Shown here: positions 24,219 to 31,721 of the stretch, one piece after another | How the letters are laid out: each line of letters opens with the position of its first letter | Position numbering within the stretch: the stretch's first letter is position 1 | From: Bacteroidaceae bacterium | Lineage (GTDB): Bacteria; Bacteroidota; Bacteroidia; Bacteroidales; Bacteroidaceae | Reading direction: 5' to 3' | DNA: 64,000 bases | NCBI GenBank assembly: GCA_017469925.1 | Contig: JAFUFK010000026.1 | Span: 53,556 to 117,555, forward strand | Made by a program: the position numbers and the translations under genes | Notes under the pieces: model-generated | Told to the model about the DNA's origin: nothing | The model's database searches: none | What the model saw: the letters and a program-made list of their open reading frames with translations, nothing else

Positions 24219-24323
24219 AGAATATTCGGTCTGACTTAATACATCCATGCCCTTCATCCTACACTTCATCCCCTCCGTATTGCAGTCCGTCGGATTTCCC
24301 TTGCGAGATTTGGCCGACTGCCG

Positions 24324-24331
24324 TATCTTTG
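24324..24331 (+). promoter_or_regulatory. Putative -7 box (TATCTTTG) of the SDR gene
   Basis: TATCTTTG lies 64 bp before the chosen start at 24395. An in-frame ATG at 24329 falls within the box and was rejected. Confidence 0.6.
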
Positions 24332-24394
24332 TGCCCGAAAGTTACAAAGGAATGTGGCCTAGGCCATAATGAAAAATTTAATCAACGAGGAACG

Positions 24395-25921
24395 ATGACG
24401 AAGAAGATAACCGTGTTCCTGACCGGAGCCACGGGTACAATGGGGACGGCCGGCTTGAGAGAACTGCTGGCCAGGAAGGAGCAATACGACATACGCGTGC
24501 TGGCCATGCCCACGAAGCGCGACAGGAAGATACTGGCTCCGGTGAAGGGCGAGATAGAAATCATCTGGGGCGACCTGCGCAACTACAACGATGTGTTACG
24601 CGGCGTGACGGGGAGCGACATCGTGCTGCACGTGGGCGGACAGGTCAGCCCTAAGGCCGACTATCATCCCAAGACGACCCTGAGCACCAATGTGGGTGCC
24701 GCGCGCAACATCCGCGATGCCGTGGTGGCACAGGGCGACCGCCAACCCAAGGTCGTGTATATCGGTTCGGTGGCCCAGATGGGCGACCGCCGGGAACCCC
24801 TGCACTGGGGACGCACGGGCGACCCCATCTGCGTCTCGATGTACGACCACTACGGCATCACGAAGGCGATGGCCGAACGCATCCTCACCGACGGGGGCAT
24901 CCGCCAGTGGGTCAGCCTGCGCCAGTCGGGCATTCTGTACCCGGGTATACTGAACAACTACGACCCCATCATGTTCCACGTCCCCATACGCGGCGTGCTG
25001 GAATGGTCCACGGTGGAGGACAGCGGTCGGTTGCTGGAGCGCGTGTGCCGCCCCGACGTGCCGGCAGAGTTTTGGAACCGCTACTACAACATCGGCTCCG
25101 GCCCCGAATACCGCATATCGAACTACGAGTTCGAGTCCATGCTGCTGGAGGCCATCGGGTGTCCGCGTCCCGAACAGATATTCGAGGCGCGATGGTTCAC
25201 CACGCGCAACTTCCACGGCGTATGGTATCTCGACAGCGACCGGCTGGAGGAGTATCTGCACTTCCGGGCTAACATCCCCCTGCACCAGTACTTCAGGCAG
25301 ATGGCCGACAGCCCCTCCCTGCCCCTGGGCATCCGTCTGGCCAAGGCCACGAAGGTGGCTCGGCTGGTGCCCCACCTCGTGAAATTGGCTATGGCCTTCA
25401 TGGCCTATCGCAAGACGCATGGCACGCAACGCTGGATTCGCGAACGGAACGAACAGCGCATATCGGCCTACTACGGGTCGATGGAGGAATATCGCGCCAT
25501 CCCCGACTGGCAGCACACCGACCTCTCGCACCCTAGCGAAGAGGCCGTCCTGCTCGACCACGGTTACGACGAACAGAAGCCGATGTCGGAGTTCACCATC
25601 GAGGACATGCTGCGGGCTGCGGCCTTCCGTGGTGGGCAGTGCCTGTCCGAGAGCATGGCCAAGGGCGACTGGGACACGCAACTCCGATGGCGGTGTGCCG
25701 AGGGCCACACGTTTATGGCCTCGCCCCGCCTGATACTGCTCGGCGGCCATTGGTGTCCCGAATGTTTTCCCTATCCCTACGCCAGCGAGCCATCGCCCCG
25801 GCCGTGGCAGTGGGATGCCGAGGCGCGGCGCAATCCCTTCTTCGCCCAACTGTGGGCACCCCTGCACGATGCAAATGCCAACCACGTCTATGATGCCCAC
25901 GTCTTCGACGGCTGGGAGTGA
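24395..25921 (+). CDS. Extended SDR (NAD-dependent epimerase/dehydratase family) with zinc-ribbon-like tail
   Basis: 508 residues, cytoplasmic. The N-terminal Rossmann fold opens MTKKITVFLTGATGTMG (GxxGxxG-type NAD(P) site), with VYIGSVAQMGDRR and the catalytic YGITK (Tyr-xxx-Lys), so an extended SDR acting on a nucleotide-sugar or other hydroxy substrate is likely. After about residue 310 the protein departs from ordinary epimerases. There is a helical region, then LRWRCAEGHTFMASPRLILLGGHWCPECFP, which looks like a Cys2-His/Cys2 zinc ribbon (CxxGH...WCPxC). The C-terminal addition suggests binding to nucleic acid or another protein. The substrate is unknown. Flanked by the 29-bp repeats at 24190 and 27824. 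Confidence 0.82.
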   Translation: MTKKITVFLTGATGTMGTAGLRELLARKEQYDIRVLAMPTKRDRKILAPVKGEIEIIWGDLRNYNDVLRGVTGSDIVLHVGGQVSPKADYHPKTTLSTNVGAARNIRDAVVAQGDRQPKVVYIGSVAQMGDRREPLHWGRTGDPICVSMYDHYGITKAMAERILTDGGIRQWVSLRQSGILYPGILNNYDPIMFHVPIRGVLEWSTVEDSGRLLERVCRPDVPAEFWNRYYNIGSGPEYRISNYEFESMLLEAIGCPRPEQIFEARWFTTRNFHGVWYLDSDRLEEYLHFRANIPLHQYFRQMADSPSLPLGIRLAKATKVARLVPHLVKLAMAFMAYRKTHGTQRWIRERNEQRISAYYGSMEEYRAIPDWQHTDLSHPSEEAVLLDHGYDEQKPMSEFTIEDMLRAAAFRGGQCLSESMAKGDWDTQLRWRCAEGHTFMASPRLILLGGHWCPECFPYPYASEPSPRPWQWDAEARRNPFFAQLWAPLHDANANHVYDAHVFDGWE

Positions 25922-26009
25922 ACCAGTACGCGTAGGGGCCGAGGACGGCAAACAGCGCCTCGGGCAAAGATTCGTGGCAAAGGATGAATCGTGATTACAA
26001 AAAAAGACG

Positions 26010-26017
26010 TACCTTTG
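26010..26017 (+). promoter_or_regulatory. Putative -7 box (TACCTTTG) of the LytTR operon
   Basis: TACCTTTG lies 26 bp before the start codon at 26043. Confidence 0.6.
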
Positions 26018-26042
26018 CATCGGGAATCCCTTTGCAAACACG

Positions 26043-26816
26043 ATGAAGTACCTGATAATAGAAGACGAGCCCCTGGCCTACGAAGAACTGAAACGCCTCG
26101 TGGGCGAGGTGCGCCCCGACTACCAGTTGGCCGGATGGGCCAACAGCGTGCAGACGGCAGCCGAGATGCTTCGTGTCGGGCAGTACGACCTTCTGTTCAT
26201 GGATATCCGCCTGAGCGATGGCCTCTGCTTCGACATCTTCCGCATCGTCCCCACGCGCATCCCCGTCATCTTCACCACGGCCTACGATGAGTACGCCCTG
26301 CGTGCCTTTAAGGCCAACAGTGTGGACTATTTGCTGAAGCCCATCGACGAAGACGACTTGCAGGAGGCCTTGGCCAAGTTCGAGGCCAACCACCTGCCTG
26401 ACCTGCAGAGTCGGGCCGTCCGCGAGGCAGAGGGAGCCTATATGCAGCATTTCCACAGGATGCGCTTCCTCGTCACCGTGGGCGATGAGTACCGTTATGT
26501 GGATGTCGCCGACATTCGTTGCTTCATGTCGGAGGAGAAATATACGGTACTCTACGTGCGTGGTGGTCGTCAGTACGTGATTTCTCACACGCTCGACAGC
26601 ATAGAACACCAACTCGACAGACACCTCTTCTGCCGCATATCGCGCAACTGCATTGCCCACATCCATGCCGTGGTGCGGTGCAGCCGCTTCTTTGCCGGGC
26701 GGCTGAACATACAACTCGACGCAGACTGCCCACAGGAACCCGTGGTGGTCAGCCGCAGCCGTGCTGCGCAGGTGCTGGCATGGATGGACGGACGGGTGGG
26801 GGAGGACGACCGATGA
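26043..26816 (+). CDS. LytTR-family response regulator
   Basis: 257 residues. A receiver domain (about 1-120) has the acidic pocket MKYLIIEDEP, phospho-acceptor Asp54 in LLFMDIRLSDG, Thr-Thr in VIFTTAYDEYALRAF and Lys in DYLLKPI. It is followed by a LytTR DNA-binding domain (about 145-250; FLVTVGDEYRYVDVADIRCF, LFCRISRNCIAHIHAV). It should bind DNA when phosphorylated by the adjacent histidine kinase, whose gene overlaps by 4 bp (ATGA). The targets are not evident; the SDR gene upstream is one candidate by proximity. Confidence 0.92.
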   Translation: MKYLIIEDEPLAYEELKRLVGEVRPDYQLAGWANSVQTAAEMLRVGQYDLLFMDIRLSDGLCFDIFRIVPTRIPVIFTTAYDEYALRAFKANSVDYLLKPIDEDDLQEALAKFEANHLPDLQSRAVREAEGAYMQHFHRMRFLVTVGDEYRYVDVADIRCFMSEEKYTVLYVRGGRQYVISHTLDSIEHQLDRHLFCRISRNCIAHIHAVVRCSRFFAGRLNIQLDADCPQEPVVVSRSRAAQVLAWMDGRVGEDDR

Positions 26817-27784
26817 AACAGCACAAGATACATCTGGCCCGCTTCGCCCTCTCGCTCTCCCTCCTCGTTTCGCTGCTCATCGTCACGTTCGTGTCGCTGG
26901 CCTATCCGGGATTCGCTTGGTGGAGCGTGGGGGTGGCCCTGCTGGCTAACCTGCCACTGGCCTATCTCTTCGTATGGCTGGCCATCCTGCTGGCCCGGTG
27001 GCTAAGCCGCAAACCCATTCCCACGTGGTTGCGTTACCTGGCCGAGATAGGGGCCATGCTCTGGCTGTTCCTTATTATGCGCGAACTGCATGTGCAGGTG
27101 CTCAGTCCCTTCATCTCCTTCCCTGTCGATCTCTCGCGTATGCTGCTCCCGGCCTTGGTCTTCATCGTCATGTTCACGCTCTTCGTCGAACTCTTTCTCT
27201 ATCAGCAACGCCTCAACGCGGAGGCCGAGGAGAAGGCTAACTACCAGCGCATGATGCTACGCCGACAGATGGCTCCCCACTTTCTCTTTAACAGCCTTAA
27301 CGTCCTGGCCTCCCTCACCTACCGGGACCCCGAGACGGCCAACCTCTTCACCAAGCGACTGGCACGCATCTACCGCTATATCCTCGACACGGAGGATAAA
27401 CCGTCGGTGCCTCTGGCCGATGAGTTGCGTTTCGTGGAGTCATACGTCTATCTGCAGCACATCCGCTATGGTGAGGCCGTCGGGGTGGACATCCGGGGAA
27501 GCGAACGAAGCGGGGAGGCGCACAATGTCGTTCCGGGCAGCATACAACAACTGGTGGAGAATGCCATCAAGCACAATACGGCCACGCTGGAATGCCCCCT
27601 CCGCATAGTCGTGGAACTGGGGGAAGAGGGCGTAACCGTCAGCAACAACCGTCAGCCACGCACCGAGGTCATGGCCCATGGTACGGGCCTGCACAACCTG
27701 CGGCAGCAACTGCACCACTTCGGCCACACGCTGCACGTGACAGACTCGCCCACGGCATTCACCGTGAGCCTGCCCTACGTGTAG
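26813..27784 (+). CDS. LytS-type sensor histidine kinase
   Basis: 323 residues, started at the ATG overlapping the regulator stop. Four predicted membrane helices (about 10-30, 38-62, 78-98, 108-130) and a short coiled coil lead into the His_kinase domain with MAPHFLFNSLNVLASL (phospho-acceptor His156). A HATPase-like C-terminus has VVPGSIQQLVENAIKHN and GTGLHNLRQQL. There is no extracytoplasmic sensor domain, so sensing probably occurs in or at the membrane. It forms a two-component system with the upstream LytTR regulator by translational coupling. Confidence 0.92.
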   Translation: MKQHKIHLARFALSLSLLVSLLIVTFVSLAYPGFAWWSVGVALLANLPLAYLFVWLAILLARWLSRKPIPTWLRYLAEIGAMLWLFLIMRELHVQVLSPFISFPVDLSRMLLPALVFIVMFTLFVELFLYQQRLNAEAEEKANYQRMMLRRQMAPHFLFNSLNVLASLTYRDPETANLFTKRLARIYRYILDTEDKPSVPLADELRFVESYVYLQHIRYGEAVGVDIRGSERSGEAHNVVPGSIQQLVENAIKHNTATLECPLRIVVELGEEGVTVSNNRQPRTEVMAHGTGLHNLRQQLHHFGHTLHVTDSPTAFTVSLPYV

Positions 27785-27823
27785 GCTTTTTCGAGGGCGG
27801 AGGGACGAAGCGGTGGAGGCTTA

Positions 27824-27852
27824 ATATTTCCGCCCGGGGATATAGGGTATGT
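27824..27852. repeat. 29-bp exact repeat, copy 2
   Basis: Identical to 24190-24218, which contains the end of the pabBC gene, but here it is intergenic. The two copies bracket the SDR gene and the two-component system. Confidence 0.8.
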
Positions 27853-27877
27853 CGGAATAATGTCGTATCTTTGTGCC

Positions 27878-28186
27878 ATGAAACGCTTGTCCCTGAATCC
27901 CTTGCGCCAGTGGCTCGGTGCCATGAAACGCTTATTTTTGAATCCCCTTCGCCAGTGGCTTGGCCGCCTGTCCTTCCGCACGGGCGTCGTCGTCCTCGCC
28001 ATGTGCATCCCCTTCTACATACTGTCCTTCGCCCAGATGGCCCTGCCCATCAGCACCGAGGCCAAGGGCGTTCTCTGGTTCATCCTGTTCGGCTTGGCCA
28101 AGACATGCCAGTACGGCGGCCTCACCATCCTCGGCGTCGATGGTCTCCAACGCCTGAAGCGTCGCTTCCGACGCTCTGAACCTTGA
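27878..28186 (+). CDS. Small membrane protein, transporter-suffix-domain-like
   Basis: 102 residues. After a basic N-terminus there are two membrane segments (GVVVLAMCIPFYILSFAQMAL and GVLWFILFGLAKTCQYGGLTIL) and a basic tail. The pattern resembles the transporter suffix domain found in many bacteria, whose function is unknown. The first 30 residues are a perfect 15-residue tandem duplication with few changes (MKRLSLNPLRQWLGA / MKRLFLNPLRQWLGR; 45-bp repeat). A -7 box TATCTTTG at 27866-27873 is so close to the first ATG that transcription may begin at or after it. The second copy's ATG at 27923 is then the likelier start. Confidence 0.65.
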   Translation: MKRLSLNPLRQWLGAMKRLFLNPLRQWLGRLSFRTGVVVLAMCIPFYILSFAQMALPISTEAKGVLWFILFGLAKTCQYGGLTILGVDGLQRLKRRFRRSEP

Positions 28187-28298
28187 GCCCCCAATCCCCC
28201 GTCCTTAGTCACTCTCCCTCCTGTCTTTGGTTATCGAAAATCATTGTTAAATTATCGAAAAACGATAAATATTATTTGTTAATCACGAAACTTTGTTA

Positions 28299-28306
28299 TA
28301 CCTTTG
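28299..28306 (+). promoter_or_regulatory. Putative -7 box (TACCTTTG) of the DUF2975/XRE module
   Basis: TACCTTTG lies about 165 bp before the DUF2975 start. The leader it would produce contains the REP-like repeat at 28313-28380. Confidence 0.55.
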
Positions 28307-28312
28307 CACTGT

Positions 28313-28380
28313 CGTGCGAGCCTGCTAACGCTCGGCATAGCCGAAGCATGGTCGCGAACATGCTTCGCTCTGCCCTCGCT
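28313..28380. repeat. REP-like palindromic repeat in the leader of the DUF2975 gene
   Basis: Contains CGAGCCTGCTAACGCTCGG, then AGCCGAAGCATGG...CATGCTTCGCTCT and CCTCGCT. These pair into hairpins and align with the insertion inside the anti-sigma gene (31265-31325: CGAGCATACTCACGCTCGG, GATGCGAGCATCGCTCTCC). Same repeat family, one copy intergenic and one coding. Confidence 0.65.
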
Positions 28381-28471
28381 TAATCGCAGCCTTGGTGCTG
28401 TCGTTAGTAAAGAACCGCGGCTTCATTGACGACAAAACAACGTAATGTTAAACCGTAAACAAAGTATAGTT

Positions 28472-28951
28472 ATGAGTAAAACAACCAGTCTTCGCCCCAT
28501 GAAGGTCACGTGCTACGTGGCGCTTGGCTTCGTCGCTCTGTGCCTGTGGGGCTATGCCTACCAGATGTATTACCACTATGGTCAGGTCGTGCCCGGCGAG
28601 GGTGAATTGCGCACGTGGCGCATGTTCCTCTTCTTTTGCCTGTACGTTTCGAAGTTCCTGCTCTATCTCTCCTGCGCCCTCTTCGCCGTGTTCCAACTCC
28701 AGGGTATCAGCCACGGCGAACTCTTCCCCCGTCGCAACGTCCTCGTCATCAATGCCGTGGCCCTGCTGTCGTTCTTTGCTTCGTTCTTCGACACCAATGT
28801 CAAGGAGGTCTTTCGTTCCGGCACTGAATCGGGTTACGGCTCGTTTGAACTGACGGATGCCTCCCTCGGCATACTACTCGTCCTGCTCATCTTCGCCCAG
28901 GTATATCGCATCGCCGGCAACGTAGCCCGCGAGAATCAGTTAACCATATAA
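28472..28951 (+). CDS. DUF2975 membrane protein
   Basis: 159 residues from the ATG at 28472; an in-frame ATG at 28445 adds nine residues and cannot be excluded. Four membrane segments (VTCYVALGFVALCLWGYAY, MFLFFCLYVSKFLLYLSCALF, NVLVINAVALLSFFASFF, ASLGILLVLLIFAQVYRIA) separated by short loops match DUF2975. In many bacteria such proteins are encoded with a small XRE regulator like the one at 29072, and their role is unknown. The last residues (ARENQLTI) recur in the truncated ORF downstream. Confidence 0.82.
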   Translation: MSKTTSLRPMKVTCYVALGFVALCLWGYAYQMYYHYGQVVPGEGELRTWRMFLFFCLYVSKFLLYLSCALFAVFQLQGISHGELFPRRNVLVINAVALLSFFASFFDTNVKEVFRSGTESGYGSFELTDASLGILLVLLIFAQVYRIAGNVARENQLTI

Positions 28952-28961
28952 TATAAGGAAT

Positions 28962-29075
28962 ATGAACAAGAATAAAATATGTAATAACCTCGCCATGTTC
29001 TCGGGCATCACCCTCATGGCCCTGCTCTATGACGTGGCCACCGACGTAAGCGAGGAAAACCAACTGACCGTATGA
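28962..29075 (+). pseudogene. Remnant of a second DUF2975 gene (37 codons)
   Basis: Reads MNKNKICNNLAMFSGITLMALLYDVATDVSEENQLTV. The C-terminus (EENQLTV) matches the end of the intact DUF2975 protein (ARENQLTI) and the stop overlaps the XRE start (ATGA). It keeps the two ends of a DUF2975-like gene with the middle deleted. It may still be translated for coupling to the XRE gene. Confidence 0.65.
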
Positions 29076-29275
29076 TACGCATAAACCTCGATGTGATGAT
29101 GGCCCGTCGCAAGATGTCCCTGACCGAACTGGCCGAGCGTGTGGGCCTCACGCTCGCCAACCTCTCCATCCTGAAGAACGAGAAAGCGAAGGCCATCCGC
29201 TTCTCCACACTCGATGCCCTGTGCCGTGCCCTCGACTGCCAGCCCGGCGACCTGCTGGAGTACACTGGCGACTGA
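29072..29275 (+). CDS. Small XRE-family transcriptional regulator
   Basis: 67 residues, a compact helix-turn-helix protein (MSLTELAERVGLTLANLSILKNEKAKAIRFSTLDALCRALDCQPGDLLEY). It is of the type usually paired with DUF2975 proteins and presumably autoregulates the module. It starts with ATGA overlap to the preceding remnant. A hairpin terminator follows at 29294. A decayed relative lies at about 37205-37402. Confidence 0.9.
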   Translation: MIRINLDVMMARRKMSLTELAERVGLTLANLSILKNEKAKAIRFSTLDALCRALDCQPGDLLEYTGD

Positions 29276-29293
29276 CGGCGCATAACCCTACGA

Positions 29294-29327
29294 CCTTCCC
29301 AGCCCATCGTCGTATGGGCCGGGGAGG
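29294..29327 (+). terminator. Hairpin terminator after the XRE gene
   Basis: CCTTCCCAGCCCAT and ATGGGCCGGGGAGG pair around CGTCGT, followed by TTGTTAT. Related hairpins appear at 30253-30284 and 34898-34929. Confidence 0.7.
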
Positions 29328-29405
29328 TTGTTATATGGACTGAATGCTTTGTTGCCCCAATAATCATTCATACTTTTGCGAACTGAAAATACAAGGATTA
29401 GGAAT

Positions 29406-30215
29406 ATGAGTCTACGAATCATAGCCGCACTGCTCTCCCTCTTCGCAATAGCAGTGCAGGCACAGACCACCGTCAAAGGCCACGTCGTTAATGAGCGTGG
29501 CGACGACGTGGAGTACGTCAGCATCGGAATAGAGGAGGACAGCGTGGGCGTTATCTCCGACGCACAGGGACACTTCACGCTGACTATCCCGGCAGGACGC
29601 AAGGACGACCTGACCTTCACGCACGTTTCTTACCAGACGGTGATAATTCCCTACACGACATACGCCAACGGACATGAACTGACCGTTACGCTGAAAGACA
29701 AGGTAATCGAACTGGCCGAGGTCGTGGTCGGCAAGAAGAACAAGTCGCACACGCTGTCGGGCAAGTCGTGGATAAGGGCAGGCTCGGCAGGCTTCGAGGG
29801 CGACTGTAAGGGAGAAATCGAATGGGGGCCAATCTTCAAGAGCAAGAAAGACTATCTACTGACCGACATCATGCTCGCCATCAACAAGTGCGAGTATGAG
29901 GAATGCCTGTTAAGTTTCAATTGCTACGAGGTTCGGGACAAGAAGTTTGTCAATGTACTGAACAAACCTATCTACAAACGTGTCACGCCAGCCGACAACG
30001 GCCAACAATTCAGTGTCAGCCCGGCGGAGTCCGTTGTGCTGAAAGGCAAGAAGAAATACTGCGTGACTATCAGCGTCGTTGACATTAAGGGCAAAGGCAG
30101 GCTCGCCTTCCCCGCCAACTTCAAGAGCAGTTATGCCCGCCACAAAGTAAAAGGAAAAATGAAGAAATTCCCAGTTTGTCCGATGATTATTGTGAAAGGC
30201 TACGACGTAGAATGA
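29406..30215 (+). CDS. Exported protein with carboxypeptidase-regulatory-like domain
   Basis: 269 residues, started at 29406 because a -7 box TACTTTTG (29370-29377) precedes it and a signal peptide begins there (MSLRIIAALLSLFAIAVQAQ). Residues about 21-100 form a CarboxypepD_reg-like beta-sandwich (TTVKGHVVNERGDDVEYVSIGI...DAQGHFTLTI). The remainder, with ELAEVVVGKKNKSHTLSGKSW and a basic C-terminus, resembles a family of Bacteroidetes envelope proteins without known function. It interrupts two copies of the DUF2975/XRE-module sequence. Confidence 0.75.
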   Translation: MSLRIIAALLSLFAIAVQAQTTVKGHVVNERGDDVEYVSIGIEEDSVGVISDAQGHFTLTIPAGRKDDLTFTHVSYQTVIIPYTTYANGHELTVTLKDKVIELAEVVVGKKNKSHTLSGKSWIRAGSAGFEGDCKGEIEWGPIFKSKKDYLLTDIMLAINKCEYEECLLSFNCYEVRDKKFVNVLNKPIYKRVTPADNGQQFSVSPAESVVLKGKKKYCVTISVVDIKGKGRLAFPANFKSSYARHKVKGKMKKFPVCPMIIVKGYDVE

Positions 30216-30221
30216 ATCCCA

Positions 30222-30284
30222 ACTGACCGTATGATACGCATAAACCTACGACCTCCCCTGCCCGTCGTCACGTGGGCAGGGGAG
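30222..30284 (+). pseudogene. Scar of a further DUF2975-XRE module
   Basis: CAACTGACCGTATGATACGC (end of the DUF2975 remnant and start of XRE) is repeated from 29062. It is followed immediately by CTACGACCTCCCC and the hairpin CTCCCCTGCCC...GGGCAGGGGAG (30253-30284), the equivalent of the XRE terminator. The whole XRE gene between these points has been lost. The stretch 30285-30472 holds no gene or box I can support. Confidence 0.7.
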
Positions 30285-30472
30285 TCTGCATGGAAGTCCA
30301 TTGCGACTATTGCAGTGCCTTACCTCGCGTTTCATATTATGCATACGTCTTTATGAGTTGAAACAAGAAAAAGTGAAAAAAGTCGGCGTTTCCGTAAAAA
30401 GACGATGGGGCTGAAGTGTCTTATATATAGAAGTGCCCCAGAGAGACGGGGTGTGAATGTGAATAGACTGAT

Positions 30473-30958
30473 ATGCTTGAACAGAGAATACTTGAGAGGC
30501 TCTTCCGCCAGAACTACAGCAAGATGATTCATCTGGCCAGCGTCTTGCTGGGCAATGACGAGGAGGCTGAGGATGTGGTGCAGGACATCTTCTTGCGCAT
30601 GGCCGACAGCGACATTCCACCCAGGAACGACAATTATCTGCTGACAGCCGTGCACAATGCCTGTCTGAACAGGATCCGACAGATGCGACTCCACGACAAA
30701 GTGAAAGGATTGATGCCCACACAAGAAGATGAAAACGACCTGCAACCTATTGACAAACGGTTGGAACGGCTCGACGACATTTTGGCCTACGTGGACGAAC
30801 AACTGAAAGAACCGCACTGTAGCATCTTCCACCTCCGTTTCGATGAAGACTTGACCATAGGCGAGATTGCCCGTCGGCTCGGCCTGAACCCGAACACCGC
30901 CTACAAGTATCTCATGCAAAGCATTCAGCAAATCAGACATCACTTCGAACATCATTAA
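30473..30958 (+). CDS. ECF RNA polymerase sigma factor (FecI-like)
   Basis: 161 residues. A region 2 block (about 8-75) has FRQNYSKMIHLASVLLGNDEEAEDVVQDIFLRM. A region 4 block (about 105-155) has HLRFDEDLTIGEIARRLGLNPNTAYKYLMQSIQQI. It directs transcription of surface-signalling-controlled genes and should be held by the anti-sigma protein encoded 13 bp downstream. The operon sigma, anti-sigma, TonB-type receptor is the classic cell-surface signalling layout. Confidence 0.92.
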   Translation: MLEQRILERLFRQNYSKMIHLASVLLGNDEEAEDVVQDIFLRMADSDIPPRNDNYLLTAVHNACLNRIRQMRLHDKVKGLMPTQEDENDLQPIDKRLERLDDILAYVDEQLKEPHCSIFHLRFDEDLTIGEIARRLGLNPNTAYKYLMQSIQQIRHHFEHH

Positions 30959-30971
30959 AACGACAACAGCA

Positions 30972-31721
30972 ATGAGAACTTCAGAAGAAAACATTCTTTG
31001 CGAAGCAAGGCGTCTTCGGCGATTACGCCTGCTACTGGAGATGCTCGACAATCCCGATGCATACACCGAGCAGGAAATCCAGGACATCATCGACCGTGAC
31101 GAAGATACCCGAGAGACCTACCGCCTGATGGTTGAAGCCAAGCGCAGTGTTCGCCATCGTCAGCACCAAAAGCCTGTCGATGTAGATGCCGCATGGCAGC
31201 GGTTCGTTGCCGCACACCCGACGGTGCAGCGTAAATTTCAATTCAGAAAGATAGCCGCATCCTTGACTTTCGGTCGAGCATACTCACGCTCGGGAGAGCC
31301 GATGCGAGCATCGCTCTCCTCTCGCATAGCCGCATCCTTCATCGGTGTGCTCTTGGCTTCGGGCATAGCCTTTGCGGCCATCCAAATTGTGCGCAACATC
31401 AGCACTTCCCAACCGCAACTACCCACTGCGGAGCAAACGACCGGCATCGAGCCACCTACTTCCCTGTCCGCAGATACGGTTAAGGCCGACACCATATCCG
31501 CCGAGCCTTACATCTTCAACAATGTGCCACTTGACTCCATGCTCACAGCCATTGCTACAGCCCACGGGGTCGGCGTGGAGTTTGAGAATGAAGCGGCTCG
31601 TGGGCTTCGTTTCCATTTCGTATGGAAGCCCGAAGACAGCCTCTCGCGTATCGTAGAAAAGTTGAACACCTTCGAAGCCGTGAACATCGACATGGAAGAC
31701 AAAAAACTGGTGGTAAGATGA
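30972..31721 (+). CDS. FecR-like anti-sigma factor with repeat-derived insertion
   Basis: 249 residues. An N-terminal cytoplasmic helical region (about 1-92) should bind the sigma factor. A single membrane helix (about 118-140; FIGVLLASGIAFAAIQIV) and a periplasmic C-terminal STN/DUF4974-like domain (about 170-249; FNNVPLDSMLTAIATAHGVGV...LNTFEAVNIDMEDKKLVV) follow. The typical central FecR beta domain is absent. Just before the membrane helix, 25 residues are encoded by a 75-bp in-frame insertion flanked by a 14-bp direct repeat (31251 and 31326). Its stop overlaps the receptor start (ATGA at 31718). Confidence 0.82.
   Translation: MRTSEENILCEARRLRRLRLLLEMLDNPDAYTEQEIQDIIDRDEDTRETYRLMVEAKRSVRHRQHQKPVDVDAAWQRFVAAHPTVQRKFQFRKIAASLTFGRAYSRSGEPMRASLSSRIAASFIGVLLASGIAFAAIQIVRNISTSQPQLPTAEQTTGIEPPTSLSADTVKADTISAEPYIFNNVPLDSMLTAIATAHGVGVEFENEAARGLRFHFVWKPEDSLSRIVEKLNTFEAVNIDMEDKKLVVR
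31251..31339. mobile_element. REP-like insertion in the anti-sigma gene with 14-bp direct repeats
   Basis: ATAGCCGCATCCTT at 31251-31264 is repeated exactly at 31326-31339. The 61 bp between them contain CGAGCATACTCACGCTCG and the palindrome GGAGAGCCGATGC-GA-GCATCGCTCTCC. The layout fits insertion of a palindromic element with duplication of its target. The net gain of 75 bp keeps the frame. Confidence 0.8.
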
